Of a stretch of DNA of 64,000 nucleotides, positions 36,493-45,029 are shown in pieces. The stretch spans positions 806,001 to 870,000 of the forward strand of contig OZ253953.1 of the NCBI GenBank assembly GCA_965267335.1. The letters run 5' to 3'. The notes under the pieces were generated by a model. The model saw only the letters and a list, made by a program, of their open reading frames with translations. It did not search any database and had not been told where the DNA came from. This DNA is from G965267335 sp965267335 (GTDB lineage Bacteria > Bacteroidota > Bacteroidia > Cytophagales > JAAEPT01). A program made the position numbers and the translations under genes. Each line of letters opens with the position of its first letter. The first letter of the stretch is position 1.

Positions 36493-38361
36493 TTACTGTT
36501 CGATGTAAACTTCACTTCCTTTTTCGGTGAATTCCTTTGACTTTTCTTTCATGCCTTCCTCTAAAGCGCTTTCACTATCCAGTCCATTTTCTGCTGCATA
36601 GTCACGAACATCTTGTGTGATCTTCATAGAACAAAAGTGAGGGCCACACATGGAGCAGAAGTGAGCCACTTTGGCCCCTTCAGCCGGAAGCGTTTCATCA
36701 TGGAATTCACGAGCCGTATCAGGGTCAAGAGAAAGGTTGAATTGATCTTCCCACCTGAATTCGAAACGAGCTTTACTCAATGCATCATCCCTGTACTGAG
36801 CCCCCGGATGTCCTTTTGCAAGGTCGGCTGCATGTGCCGCCAGTTTATAGGTGATTACTCCATCTTTAACATCTTTTTTATTCGGGAGCCCAAGGTGTTC
36901 TTTCGGTGTTACGTAACATAACATCGCTGTGCCATACCAACCGATCATTGCTGCTCCTATACCTGAAGTGATATGGTCATATCCCGGAGCAATGTCTGTT
37001 GTCAATGGGCCTAATGTATAGAAAGGCGCTTCACCACAGACATCAAGTTGCTTCTCCATGTTTTCTTTGATCATATGCATAGGGACGTGTCCCGGGCCTT
37101 CAATGATAGTTTGTACATCGTTTTCCCAGGCAATTTTGGTCAGTTCACCAAGTGTTTCGAGTTCCGCAAACTGTGCTTTATCATTTGCATCGGCTATACT
37201 ACCCGGACGCAGGCCATCTCCAAGAGAGAAGGATACGTCATAGGCCTTCATTATTTCACAAATTTCCTGGAAGTTGGTGTAAAGGAAATTCTCTTTGTGA
37301 TGTGACAGACACCATTTTGCTAGAATAGACCCACCTCTGGATACGATGCCGGTGACTCTGTTTGCAGTCATTGGTACATATCGTAGGAGCACTCCTGCAT
37401 GGATAGTAAAGTAGTCAACGCCTTGCTCAGCTTGCTCGATTAAGGTGTCTCTGAAAAGCTCCCAAGTCAGGTCTTCGGCCTTTCCGTTAACTTTCTCCAG
37501 TGCCTGATATATGGGTACGGTACCGATAGGCACTGGAGAGTTTCTAATAATCCACTCTCTTGTTTCATGAATATTCTTTCCTGTACTCAGGTCCATAATG
37601 GTATCAGCTCCCCATCGGCAAGCCCATACTGCTTTCTCAACTTCTTCTTCGATACTGGAGGTTGTTGCTGAGTTGCCAATGTTGGCATTGATCTTTACAA
37701 GGAAGTTTCGTCCGATGATCATTGGTTCAGACTCCGGGTGATTGATGTTATTAGGGATCACCGCTCGACCTTTGGCAACTTCGTCTCTTACAAACTCAGG
37801 AGTAATTTTTCCAACCGGGGTATTGGCACCAAAGTTCTGGCCGGGATGCTGTTTGGTAATTTCCTGTTGTTCTTCAATTCTCTGATTTTCCCGGATCGCG
37901 ATGTACTCCATTTCGGGGGTAATGATACCCTTTCGTGCGTAATGGAGTTGTGTTACATTTTGACCTGATTTTGCTTTTCTTGGGTTTTTGATATGCTCAA
38001 ACCTCAGGTGGTCGAGATCGGAATTTTCAAGTCTCTCTCTGCCGAAGTCAGAGGTAAGTCCATCAAGTTCTTCTGTGTCATTTCGATCGAGAATCCATTT
38101 TTCTCTCAGATGAGGAAGTCCTTTTTTGACATCGATTTCAATATCTGGATCTGTATATGGGCCACTGGTATCATAGACCGTTACCGGAGGATTTTTTTCA
38201 GCAGGCTTGGACCTATCAATTTTGTTAACTGTATCATGAAGAGAAATTTCTCTCATTGCCACTTTGATATCATGAATGCTTCCTGGCACATAGATTTTCT
38301 TGGAAGCCGGAAAGGGGTCTCTGGTGATTATTTCTTGAGTAGGTAATTTTTCTTGTCTCAT
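36493..38361 (-). CDS. thiC: Phosphomethylpyrimidine synthase ThiC
   Basis: This 622-residue radical SAM enzyme converts aminoimidazole ribotide to hydroxymethylpyrimidine phosphate. The diagnostic C-terminal CxxCxxxxC cluster is seen as CSMCGPHFC near residue 585. The body contains VARGRA-type, SIEEEVEKAVWACRWGADT and SRGGSILAKWCLSHHKENF segments typical of ThiC. Length is normal and the long N-terminal arm is present. It is the second gene after the riboswitch, 21 bp after thiS. Confidence 0.97.
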   Translation of the reverse strand: MRQEKLPTQEIITRDPFPASKKIYVPGSIHDIKVAMREISLHDTVNKIDRSKPAEKNPPVTVYDTSGPYTDPDIEIDVKKGLPHLREKWILDRNDTEELDGLTSDFGRERLENSDLDHLRFEHIKNPRKAKSGQNVTQLHYARKGIITPEMEYIAIRENQRIEEQQEITKQHPGQNFGANTPVGKITPEFVRDEVAKGRAVIPNNINHPESEPMIIGRNFLVKINANIGNSATTSSIEEEVEKAVWACRWGADTIMDLSTGKNIHETREWIIRNSPVPIGTVPIYQALEKVNGKAEDLTWELFRDTLIEQAEQGVDYFTIHAGVLLRYVPMTANRVTGIVSRGGSILAKWCLSHHKENFLYTNFQEICEIMKAYDVSFSLGDGLRPGSIADANDKAQFAELETLGELTKIAWENDVQTIIEGPGHVPMHMIKENMEKQLDVCGEAPFYTLGPLTTDIAPGYDHITSGIGAAMIGWYGTAMLCYVTPKEHLGLPNKKDVKDGVITYKLAAHAADLAKGHPGAQYRDDALSKARFEFRWEDQFNLSLDPDTAREFHDETLPAEGAKVAHFCSMCGPHFCSMKITQDVRDYAAENGLDSESALEEGMKEKSKEFTEKGSEVYIEQ

Positions 38362-38382
38362 GATTTTTGAGTTTATGGTGTG

Positions 38383-38586
38383 TTAACCTCCCTGGGTCGC
38401 TTTAATTATCAAAATTTTGTCATTATCGGATAGCTCTGTGCTTTCCCATTGTGCTTTTGGAATTACTTCTTCGTTTAAGGCAATGGCAATACCCTTTTTA
38501 TTGTTCAATTCGAGTCTCTCAAGCATAGACATGAGAGAAACGGATTGTTCTAATTGATGTTCTTCGCTATTGATTTGTACAACCAC
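38383..38586 (-). CDS. thiS: Sulfur carrier protein ThiS
   Basis: This 67-residue ubiquitin-like carrier ends in the required Gly-Gly (ATQGG), which ThiF adenylates and which then carries the thiocarboxylate to ThiG. LNNKKGIAIALNEEVIPKAQW is the family core (residues 32 on). The start is GTG at 38586. It is the first gene of the operon, 58 bp after the end of the riboswitch aptamer. Confidence 0.93.
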   Translation of the reverse strand: MVVQINSEEHQLEQSVSLMSMLERLELNNKKGIAIALNEEVIPKAQWESTELSDNDKILIIKATQGG

Positions 38587-38644
38587 GCGTTATCCGATTA
38601 AATTCCAAGAAGACTTTTAGGGGGATGCAAAAGAAAGGCTCCCG

Positions 38645-38722
38645 ACTTTTCCCTACGACAGTGTGAACTGTATCAGGTTCCAAGGGTATTTCTCAGCCCC
38701 GTCCAGCGGGACACCCCTAAAG
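38645..38722 (-). promoter_or_regulatory. TPP riboswitch (THI element)
   Basis: On the minus strand the segment reads AGGGGTG, then GGGGCTGAGAAATACCC, then GAACCTGAT, then ACTGTCGTAGGG, the full conserved core of the thiamine pyrophosphate aptamer. It heads the thi operon and lies 58 bp before thiS. I see no strong T-run terminator between the aptamer and thiS, so translational control of thiS is more likely than termination, but this is inferred. Confidence 0.96.
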
Positions 38723-38734
38723 TCATCATAGTAA

Positions 38735-38765
38735 CTAAGTTAGCTTAAATAACTTCCTTTGACAA
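38735..38765 (-). promoter_or_regulatory. Candidate promoter of the thiamine operon
   Basis: On the minus strand TTG (38763-38765) and TAACTTAG (38735-38742) are 20 bp apart, a near match to TTTG/TAnnTTTG. Transcription would begin close to the riboswitch 5' end at 38722. Confidence 0.35.
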
Positions 38766-38806
38766 GAATAAGTTTTAAAATGAGAGAGAAATTTTGAAAT
38801 TGAATT

Positions 38807-39421
38807 ATGTCATCTCATCACTTTGTAAAAGAGCAACAAGAGCCCGCCATTTTCTTTCATGATATTGATGGAATTTTGTTGGAAGAAATTGAAGGTTTAC
38901 TCGAGTGGAGTCCTCTGGTAATTTCTTCTTCTCAGTGCTATGAAAAGCTTATGAGTTGGTCTATTAAAATTGACTGCTTGATTGTCGAAGGCAAGACAGA
39001 AGAATTATTACAGATTGATGCTCAAAATGTTATAAAGGATAATGACGTTTCCGATTTAATCGCTGCATTAGATTTACTTCAAGAACGAAATCATTATGCC
39101 GTTAACGTAATAACTTGTGCACCAGTACAGGTGGTACTCAGTTCATTAGAAAAAAATGACTTATATTTACAGTCCTTAAGCATATCCATTTACGATGGGG
39201 CCCGGTTGTTTCATCATATACTTAAGGGTTCATACAAAAAATGGTTTCCGTCTGGTACGATTGTTGAGATTTTGGGCAACGAATCAGAAGTCAAAGTCAT
39301 TGGTAAAGCAAGCAAAGATGACGAGACCGGAAGCCTCAGAATCGAGGTTCTGGAAGACGAATTGATCCAGATCGTTTCATCAGGAAGTTTTTGGATCGCA
39401 GAAAATGTCAAAAATGAATAG
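38807..39421 (+). CDS. Degenerate thiamine pyrophosphokinase-like protein
   Basis: This 204-residue protein resembles the thiamine pyrophosphokinase fold as found in Cytophagales: the MSSHH start, LLEWSPLVISS, SWSIKIDCLIVEG, DLIAALDLLQERNHYAVNVI and a C-terminal beta domain GTIVEILGNESEVKVIG. The catalytic aspartate motif, usually GDxDS after IKxDxxI, reads EGKTEE here, and the later substrate DH motif is also lost. It is divergent from the thi operon, 84 bp from the riboswitch. It may be a non-catalytic sensor or regulator, or a kinase with a changed site. The assignment rests on pattern memory. Confidence 0.55.
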   Translation: MSSHHFVKEQQEPAIFFHDIDGILLEEIEGLLEWSPLVISSSQCYEKLMSWSIKIDCLIVEGKTEELLQIDAQNVIKDNDVSDLIAALDLLQERNHYAVNVITCAPVQVVLSSLEKNDLYLQSLSISIYDGARLFHHILKGSYKKWFPSGTIVEILGNESEVKVIGKASKDDETGSLRIEVLEDELIQIVSSGSFWIAENVKNE

Positions 39422-40727
39422 TTTCAATAATATTTCGAAAGCTCTATACACTAGCTTTTTAACATTAGTTCTAGTAGTATGCAGTTTAGCACCTTCCTTA
39501 GGTCAGGGAAAAAAAGCACTGGAGACAGCTAAGGATTATGAGCATAAGGCGCAGGTTGCTTACGAAAGAGGTGATGTCGCTGATGCGTTCTCTTACTATA
39601 ACTATGCACTATGGACACTGAAGGAAGAGTATAAAGGGGATAAAGAACTTACCAAAGAATACATACGGTGTTTATTGAAAGTGTCAACCGTTGCATTTGA
39701 AATCGGGCAACTGGATGATGCCAAAAGCAGTTTAGTTGAGGCACGTGAGGTTGGTGAAGCTAATTATCATAAACATGATCCTATGCTTGGAAATGTATAC
39801 AAAAGAGTTGGTGATATGTACCTGGAAGAGGGTGATTGTAATCAGGCCCTTGATTTTTATGAAATGTCCTACAAGATATACCATAAGTTTAGCAATGAAT
39901 ATCCTGGTGAACTGGCTGGCGTTATTTATAAGAAAGCCTACATTCTAAACCATTACAAGCATGAAATGGATAAGGCTTACAAAGAGTGCCTGAGAGCTAT
40001 TGATTTAGGAGTAAAGGAATCAAAAAACAACCCTGATTTAGGTGATTATTTTAGTGAATGCGGCCTGATCGAATTCGTAAGAGGTAATTTTGATGACAGC
40101 TATAACTTTTTCTTAAATGCGCTGGCTATCAAGGAACGTCACCTTGGACATGATGACAAAGAAGTTGGTAAAGCATACGAGGAGTTTGGAGCAGTAAACT
40201 GGGAACTTCACAGGTATGACTCTGCGATGTACTATTACGAACAGGCCCGTGGCATATACGACCATGTTTACCCGAACGTACATTCTCATATTGAAGCTGC
40301 AGAGTTCAATGATCACCCATTAGTATATGTCGAAGTGGATGAAGATAGCACGCAACATCACGACTGCATGAAGAAAGACCTGGATATCGATAATATATCC
40401 TTACAGAACCGGAACAGGAGAGTGGCTCGTATTTACACAAGCATCGGGGAGAGCTATGCACACCTTAACAGCTATGACTTAGCAATAGACAGTTACGGTA
40501 AAGCCGTGGATATTTACGAAGAGGTGTTTCCCGGAGGTAATGAAGAGGTTGCAGATGCCTACGAAAAAATGGCTGAATCCTATGATCTGAATGGGGATAG
40601 AGAAAAGGCCAAATCAACTTATTCTGCCTGTGCCGATATGAGAGAGGCCACACTTGGGCCTGATCACCCAAAAACCAGAAAAGCACGAAATAACGCTAAT
40701 AAGGTTCCTTCTTCCCGAGATAACTAG
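39405..40727 (+). CDS. Secreted TPR protein
   Basis: This protein of 440 residues (437 from a second ATG at 39414) has a signal peptide ending near SLGQG and at least six TPR units of the kinesin-light-chain type, for example ALAIKERHLGHDDKEVGKAY and ACADMREATLGPDHPKTRKA. It is predicted periplasmic. Its start lies 17 bp inside the thiamine-kinase-like gene, so the two are coupled. The 3' end overlaps prmC by 32 bp on the opposite strand. The binding partner is unknown. Confidence 0.82.
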   Translation: MSKMNSFNNISKALYTSFLTLVLVVCSLAPSLGQGKKALETAKDYEHKAQVAYERGDVADAFSYYNYALWTLKEEYKGDKELTKEYIRCLLKVSTVAFEIGQLDDAKSSLVEAREVGEANYHKHDPMLGNVYKRVGDMYLEEGDCNQALDFYEMSYKIYHKFSNEYPGELAGVIYKKAYILNHYKHEMDKAYKECLRAIDLGVKESKNNPDLGDYFSECGLIEFVRGNFDDSYNFFLNALAIKERHLGHDDKEVGKAYEEFGAVNWELHRYDSAMYYYEQARGIYDHVYPNVHSHIEAAEFNDHPLVYVEVDEDSTQHHDCMKKDLDIDNISLQNRNRRVARIYTSIGESYAHLNSYDLAIDSYGKAVDIYEEVFPGGNEEVADAYEKMAESYDLNGDREKAKSTYSACADMREATLGPDHPKTRKARNNANKVPSSRDN

Positions 40728-41568
40728 TTCCAACAAGAAACCGATCTTTACCAAAAAAGTCTTTTCGAATTTCAGTTGATTTAAACGATTCGTTGAAGAG
40801 TTCTAGTGTTTCCGCTCCTTTGGCCTCGTTAATTTCCAAGTAAATTTTACCTCCGGGTTTGAGTGCATGGTCGAGCAACGAAGCAATTTTTTCGTAAAAA
40901 ATCAATGATTTATGATCTTCTACAAATAATGCCTCATGAGGTTCATGGTCGATTACGTTCCTGTGTAGGCTAGTTTTTTCGGAGTCCAGAATATAGGGAG
41001 GGTTAGAAATGATAATGTCGTATTTCATCTTAGGTTGAAATGCCATAATGTCCTCATGCAGGAATTTGATATCGGCACCAAGTTGATCATTATTGTGTCT
41101 CGCAATTTGAAGGGCGACTGTACTCAATTCAAGTGCGTCTACCTTTGCATCAGGCAATGCCAGGTCCAGTGTAATGGCTATGCATCCGCTACCGGTACAT
41201 AAATCCAGAATGTGTAGTGGACCTTTCTTATTATTTTCCTCTATACAAGTCCCTACCATCTCTTCTGTTTCCGGCCTTGGTATGAGCACATCAGGGCTAA
41301 CCTTAAAGTCATTTTTGTAAAAGAGCTGTGTACCTGTAATATGTTGAAGTGGAACACCTTTTTTAAGATTTGAGAGTGCTTCATGATAGTTTGAAAGTGC
41401 AGACTCCGAAATGTCAAAATACTCAGAAGTAAATAGTTCAGATCGTGTAATGCCAAAAACATTCTGCGCCAGCAGGTTGGCAATAGATTCTGCTTCCGAT
41501 TGATCATAAAGGATACTGAGGTGCTGAATGGAAGCAGTGAGTAAGTTTTTTAATTCTTTGTTTGTCAT
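40696..41568 (-). CDS. prmC: Peptide chain release factor N5-glutamine methyltransferase
   Basis: This enzyme of about 290 residues methylates the GGQ glutamine of release factors. It has a helical N-terminal domain, the PrmC linker IPRPETEEMV, the SAM loop LDLCTGSGCIAI (about 121-132) and the catalytic NPPYIL (189-194). ATG at 41568 is chosen over a GTG three codons upstream. The C-terminus runs into the opposite-strand TPR gene, an overlap typical of compact genomes. Confidence 0.95.
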   Translation of the reverse strand: MTNKELKNLLTASIQHLSILYDQSEAESIANLLAQNVFGITRSELFTSEYFDISESALSNYHEALSNLKKGVPLQHITGTQLFYKNDFKVSPDVLIPRPETEEMVGTCIEENNKKGPLHILDLCTGSGCIAITLDLALPDAKVDALELSTVALQIARHNNDQLGADIKFLHEDIMAFQPKMKYDIIISNPPYILDSEKTSLHRNVIDHEPHEALFVEDHKSLIFYEKIASLLDHALKPGGKIYLEINEAKGAETLELFNESFKSTEIRKDFFGKDRFLVGTSYLGKKEPY

Positions 41569-41618
41569 GAGTTGCACTTAAGAATGTGAATTTACCAATA
41601 AGCTCTTAAATTAGTCTT

Positions 41619-42674
41619 ATGGATGAAGGTCAGGAGAAATATATGGCTAGAGCCCTTCAACTTGCGGAAAGGGGATTTGGCTCAGTAAGCCCAAACCCGA
41701 TGGTAGGTTGTGTGATCGTTAAGGAAGGTAAGGTGATAGGTGAAGGCTGGCATCATCAGTGCGGTAAGGAGCACGCTGAAGTGGATGCCGTAAACAGTCT
41801 TCCAAATAGAGAAATGGTAAATGGAGCAGAGGTATATGTTACCCTGGAACCATGTTCGCATTATGGGCGCACTCCCCCATGTGCAGCTATGTTGCTGGAG
41901 TTAAAGCCTTCAAAAGTGATAGTATGTAATGAAGACCCTAATCCGTTGGTGGCCGGAAGAGGAATACGACTTCTCAGGGATGCCGGAATAGCGGTTGAAA
42001 CGGGTGTGCTTTCGGAGCAAGGGAAGCATCTCAACCGAAGATTTTTTACCGCTATGATTAAAAAAAGGCCTTATATTATTCTTAAATGGGCTGAAACGTC
42101 AGATGGATATATCGCACGCAGTAATTATGATTCCAAATGGATTAGTAATGAAGAATCCAGAAAATTAGTGCATAAATGGCGAGGACAAGAGGATGCTATA
42201 ATGGTTGGCACCAATACTGCGAAATATGATAACCCCAGGCTCAACGTCCGGGAGACATATGGTCATGACCCGGTGAGAGTTATTATTGACAAAACATTGA
42301 GCTTGCCCAAAAGTTTAAACCTTTTTGACCAGAGTCAGACAACGATATGTTATAATGAGAAGTCTGATCTGTCTGAGGAGTACTTGCAGTATATGAAGGT
42401 AGCATTTGATGGTACGGAGTTACAAGTAATAATGGAAGATCTGGCCAAAAGAAAAGTGAACTCAATAATTGTGGAAGGGGGGAGCAAGTTGATCAACTCT
42501 CTACTGGATCAGCATTTATATGATGAAGTGCGTAGGTTTATAAGTACTAAGAGCTTTGGCGAAGGTATTAAAGCACCTGACCTATCGAAGTGTGATGGCC
42601 TTAACCTCATTGATGAAAGAAATATTGAAGGTGATTCTTTAGAACTGTTTATTGCCTCGCAAAGTGCGCTGTAA
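41619..42674 (+). CDS. ribD: Riboflavin biosynthesis bifunctional deaminase/reductase RibD
   Basis: This 351-residue protein does two riboflavin steps. The N-terminal cytidine-deaminase-like domain has the zinc ligands H52 (HAEVDA), C79 and C88 (EPCSHYGRTPPC) and the catalytic E54. The C-terminal reductase begins near residue 148 (KRPYIILKWAETSDGYIA) and has GQEDAIMVGTNTAKYDNPRL and IVEGGSKLINSLL. Its 3' end overlaps a minus-strand lipoprotein gene by 26 bp. Confidence 0.95.
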   Translation: MDEGQEKYMARALQLAERGFGSVSPNPMVGCVIVKEGKVIGEGWHHQCGKEHAEVDAVNSLPNREMVNGAEVYVTLEPCSHYGRTPPCAAMLLELKPSKVIVCNEDPNPLVAGRGIRLLRDAGIAVETGVLSEQGKHLNRRFFTAMIKKRPYIILKWAETSDGYIARSNYDSKWISNEESRKLVHKWRGQEDAIMVGTNTAKYDNPRLNVRETYGHDPVRVIIDKTLSLPKSLNLFDQSQTTICYNEKSDLSEEYLQYMKVAFDGTELQVIMEDLAKRKVNSIIVEGGSKLINSLLDQHLYDEVRRFISTKSFGEGIKAPDLSKCDGLNLIDERNIEGDSLELFIASQSAL

Positions 42675-43083
42675 TTATTGTTTCTTCTTCTTTATGACTC
42701 AGTGAAATCTTGTCCTCGGATACATTTTCGATATGCACATGGTCATGAACAATACCCTGTGTTTCAGGGTGATCTGTTTTTAATACAATAATGTCTTCTT
42801 CCAGCTGCCACGGTCCTTCCTGCATAACCCGACCTTCAAAGGTGACCTTATAAGTTTTATCGGACTTGAGTTCAAACAGTACGCTTTCTTTATAGAGGTC
42901 TCTCATTTCCTCATAGGTATGACGCTTATGCTCACTTATTCCTTCTGAAAAGGAAAAGCTCTCAAACTTCCAGACTCCTATCAGCATATCTTCAACTGAT
43001 TTTTCAGGTTCTTGGGAACAGTTTAAAAACAGAACTGTGATTGATAGAAATAGACTGGCCTTAAATAATTTGAAACGAAACAT
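42649..43083 (-). CDS. Small lipocalin-like lipoprotein
   Basis: This 144-residue protein has a signal peptide with a lipobox-like LFLNC-S (Cys22) and a beta-rich body beginning GVWKFESFSFSEG, then VLFELKSDKTYKVTFEG, then GPWQLEEDIIVLKTD, the strand pattern of small lipocalin-like (DUF4923/lipocalin_4 type) domains. The ligand is unknown. It overlaps ribD tail to tail and is monocistronic. Confidence 0.72.
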   Translation of the reverse strand: MFRFKLFKASLFLSITVLFLNCSQEPEKSVEDMLIGVWKFESFSFSEGISEHKRHTYEEMRDLYKESVLFELKSDKTYKVTFEGRVMQEGPWQLEEDIIVLKTDHPETQGIVHDHVHIENVSEDKISLSHKEEETIITAHFARQ

Positions 43084-43244
43084 CTTGAAAATACTATGAT
43101 TCTTGTATGTAAAACTTGGGTTTTCTTAAATTCTTATACTTCAAGTAAGTAAAAAAGTTTTTAGAAACTATTATTGGTTGACAAAAACCGCACCGGAATA
43201 AAAAATCTTTATGGTTTTTCTTAAATAAAATCTAAATTTATATA

Positions 43245-44192
43245 ATGAATCGGTTGCTATTTCTTAGTATTTGTCTGATCACTACTATAACAGCTAGTGC
43301 CCAGCAAGACCCTACCTATACTCAGTATACATTTAATCCGTTTGCCTTTAATCCTGCTTATGCAGGGATTCACGATATGACACAGGTCAGCTCGATTGTG
43401 CGAAGGCAAAATATGGGTTTAGCTGGTGCTCCGATGACTATGTCATTTAATGGTCACACATCACTTCCCTTCAATAATGCTGGAATAGGAATTAACCTGG
43501 TACATGAATCTCAGGGAATTCAGGATGACTTTCAGGCAAATATAAGTCTGGCATACAGAATTAAGTCAATTGGTGGAGACAAGGCACTCTCTTTTGGGAT
43601 ACAAGGTGGTATTTTCAACCATAGGTTTGATCAGAGCTTACTCAACCCAGCAGATCAAAATGATCCCAATTTCCAAGGTGTACAAGGGAATATTACAAAG
43701 CCCATTATTGGTGCCGGATTATTTTACAGCACAGATAAATATTATGTCGGTTTTTCTGCACCGAGGCTGCTTTCCGTTGATTTTGATGTTCTTGATTTGG
43801 GTACTGACACCGCATTGGTAAGATATACAAGTCACTATTACCTCACTGGTGGTGTGTTACTTGATCCGGATTGGGGTGAATCAATAAAACTTAAACCTTC
43901 ATTTTTACTTCGCTTCCTGGACAACGCTCCGAGCTCATTGGATTTAGGGGCAAGTTTATTGTTTAATGATATGGTATGGGCAGGAGCATCTTTTCGGGCA
44001 TCATTGTCTGACATTGTACCCAGCTCATTTAACATTTATGGCCAACTACAAATTACCGATGCACTTAAGGCGGGTATTGCTTATGATTTCCCAACCAATT
44101 TAAATCTGGCCCGTTACCCGACCATAGAAATTATGGCCAATGTGAATTTTGCTGCATTTGGATTCCAGAGTGTCAAGGTAGTTTATTATTAG
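43245..44192 (+). CDS. PorP/SprF family type IX secretion outer-membrane protein
   Basis: This 315-residue protein has a signal peptide (residues 1-20, ending TASAQ) and the PorP/SprF hallmark QDPTYTQYTFNPFAFNPAYAG at the mature N-terminus (residues 21-41), followed by a predicted outer-membrane beta barrel. These proteins anchor or help display type B sorted proteins such as the giant one encoded at 24.6 kb. The gene is not adjacent to its likely client, but both occur in this window. The stop is followed by a 105-bp spacer. Confidence 0.9.
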   Translation: MNRLLFLSICLITTITASAQQDPTYTQYTFNPFAFNPAYAGIHDMTQVSSIVRRQNMGLAGAPMTMSFNGHTSLPFNNAGIGINLVHESQGIQDDFQANISLAYRIKSIGGDKALSFGIQGGIFNHRFDQSLLNPADQNDPNFQGVQGNITKPIIGAGLFYSTDKYYVGFSAPRLLSVDFDVLDLGTDTALVRYTSHYYLTGGVLLDPDWGESIKLKPSFLLRFLDNAPSSLDLGASLLFNDMVWAGASFRASLSDIVPSSFNIYGQLQITDALKAGIAYDFPTNLNLARYPTIEIMANVNFAAFGFQSVKVVYY

Positions 44193-44233
44193 AAGCTGAC
44201 TTTGGCTTTAATTTTGTGGTCCTTCTTACAATA

Positions 44234-44249
44234 TGTCCATTATTGGACA
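44234..44249. promoter_or_regulatory. 16-bp palindrome upstream of the DUF547 gene
   Basis: TGTCCA-TTAT-TGGACA is a perfect inverted repeat with 6-bp arms, 49 bp before the DUF547 start. It could be an operator for the operon that follows. No regulator is assigned. Confidence 0.35.
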
Positions 44250-44297
44250 AACCAGTCAAAACAGTTATATTACTTTTCAGACTAAAATAAGTAGACC

Positions 44298-45029
44298 ATG
44301 AAAAAGCTATACTCTATCCTTTTTACCCTTCTTTTCCTGACGGCTGCGGCTCAAGCCAGTAAGATGACCGAATTCTTTAATGAATTAGATGGGTTTTATA
44401 AAAAATATGTATCCGGGGGAAATGTAGATTACGCGGGTATCAAGGCAAATAAGTCGGAACTTCAATCGCTTTTAACTCAAATTAGTACCATGAGCGTTGA
44501 AAGAGCGCCTTCAAGCTCCAAAAAAGCATTTTATATAAACGCCTACAATGTTTGCGTCATTTCTGAAGTGGTGGCCCGATATCCAAATATTACCAGTCCC
44601 ATAAGCGTTCCGGGATTTTTTGATAAGAAAAAGTTCAAAGTCGGGAACGAATATCTGACTCTTAATTCAATCGAGAAGCAAAGATTAAAGGATCTGGGAA
44701 ACGATCCTAGAACACATTTTGCACTCGTTTGCGCAGCTAAGGGTTGTCCGAAGTTAAGCAGATTTGCTTATAGACCAGAAAAGCTTGAAAAGCAACTGGA
44801 CTATCGAACGAAGCTGGCGATGAAAGACCCTGGATTTATCAAGGTTAAGTCTGGAGACAAAAAAGTTCTGGTTTCAGAAATATTCAAGTGGTATAAAGAT
44901 GAATTTGTGAAAGCAGAAGGATCGATACTGAAGTATATCAATAAATATCGTGCTGATGATGCAAAGATTCCAGATGATTATGCTGTTGACTTCTACAAGT
45001 ATGATTGGTCACTAAACAAAAAAAAGTAG
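44298..45029 (+). CDS. DUF547 domain protein, secreted
   Basis: This 243-residue protein has a signal peptide (residues 1-20, ending AAAQA) and a DUF547 domain with KKAFYINAYNVCVISEVV near residue 75 and FALVCAAKGCPKLSRFAY near 137. It is predicted periplasmic. DUF547 has no settled function; the conserved cysteine near 145 could be catalytic. The stop codon follows AAC-AAA-AAA-AAG, and the next ORF overlaps it by 25 bp in the -1 frame (see findings). It heads a group with two outer-membrane proteins. Confidence 0.86.
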   Translation: MKKLYSILFTLLFLTAAAQASKMTEFFNELDGFYKKYVSGGNVDYAGIKANKSELQSLLTQISTMSVERAPSSSKKAFYINAYNVCVISEVVARYPNITSPISVPGFFDKKKFKVGNEYLTLNSIEKQRLKDLGNDPRTHFALVCAAKGCPKLSRFAYRPEKLEKQLDYRTKLAMKDPGFIKVKSGDKKVLVSEIFKWYKDEFVKAEGSILKYINKYRADDAKIPDDYAVDFYKYDWSLNKKK

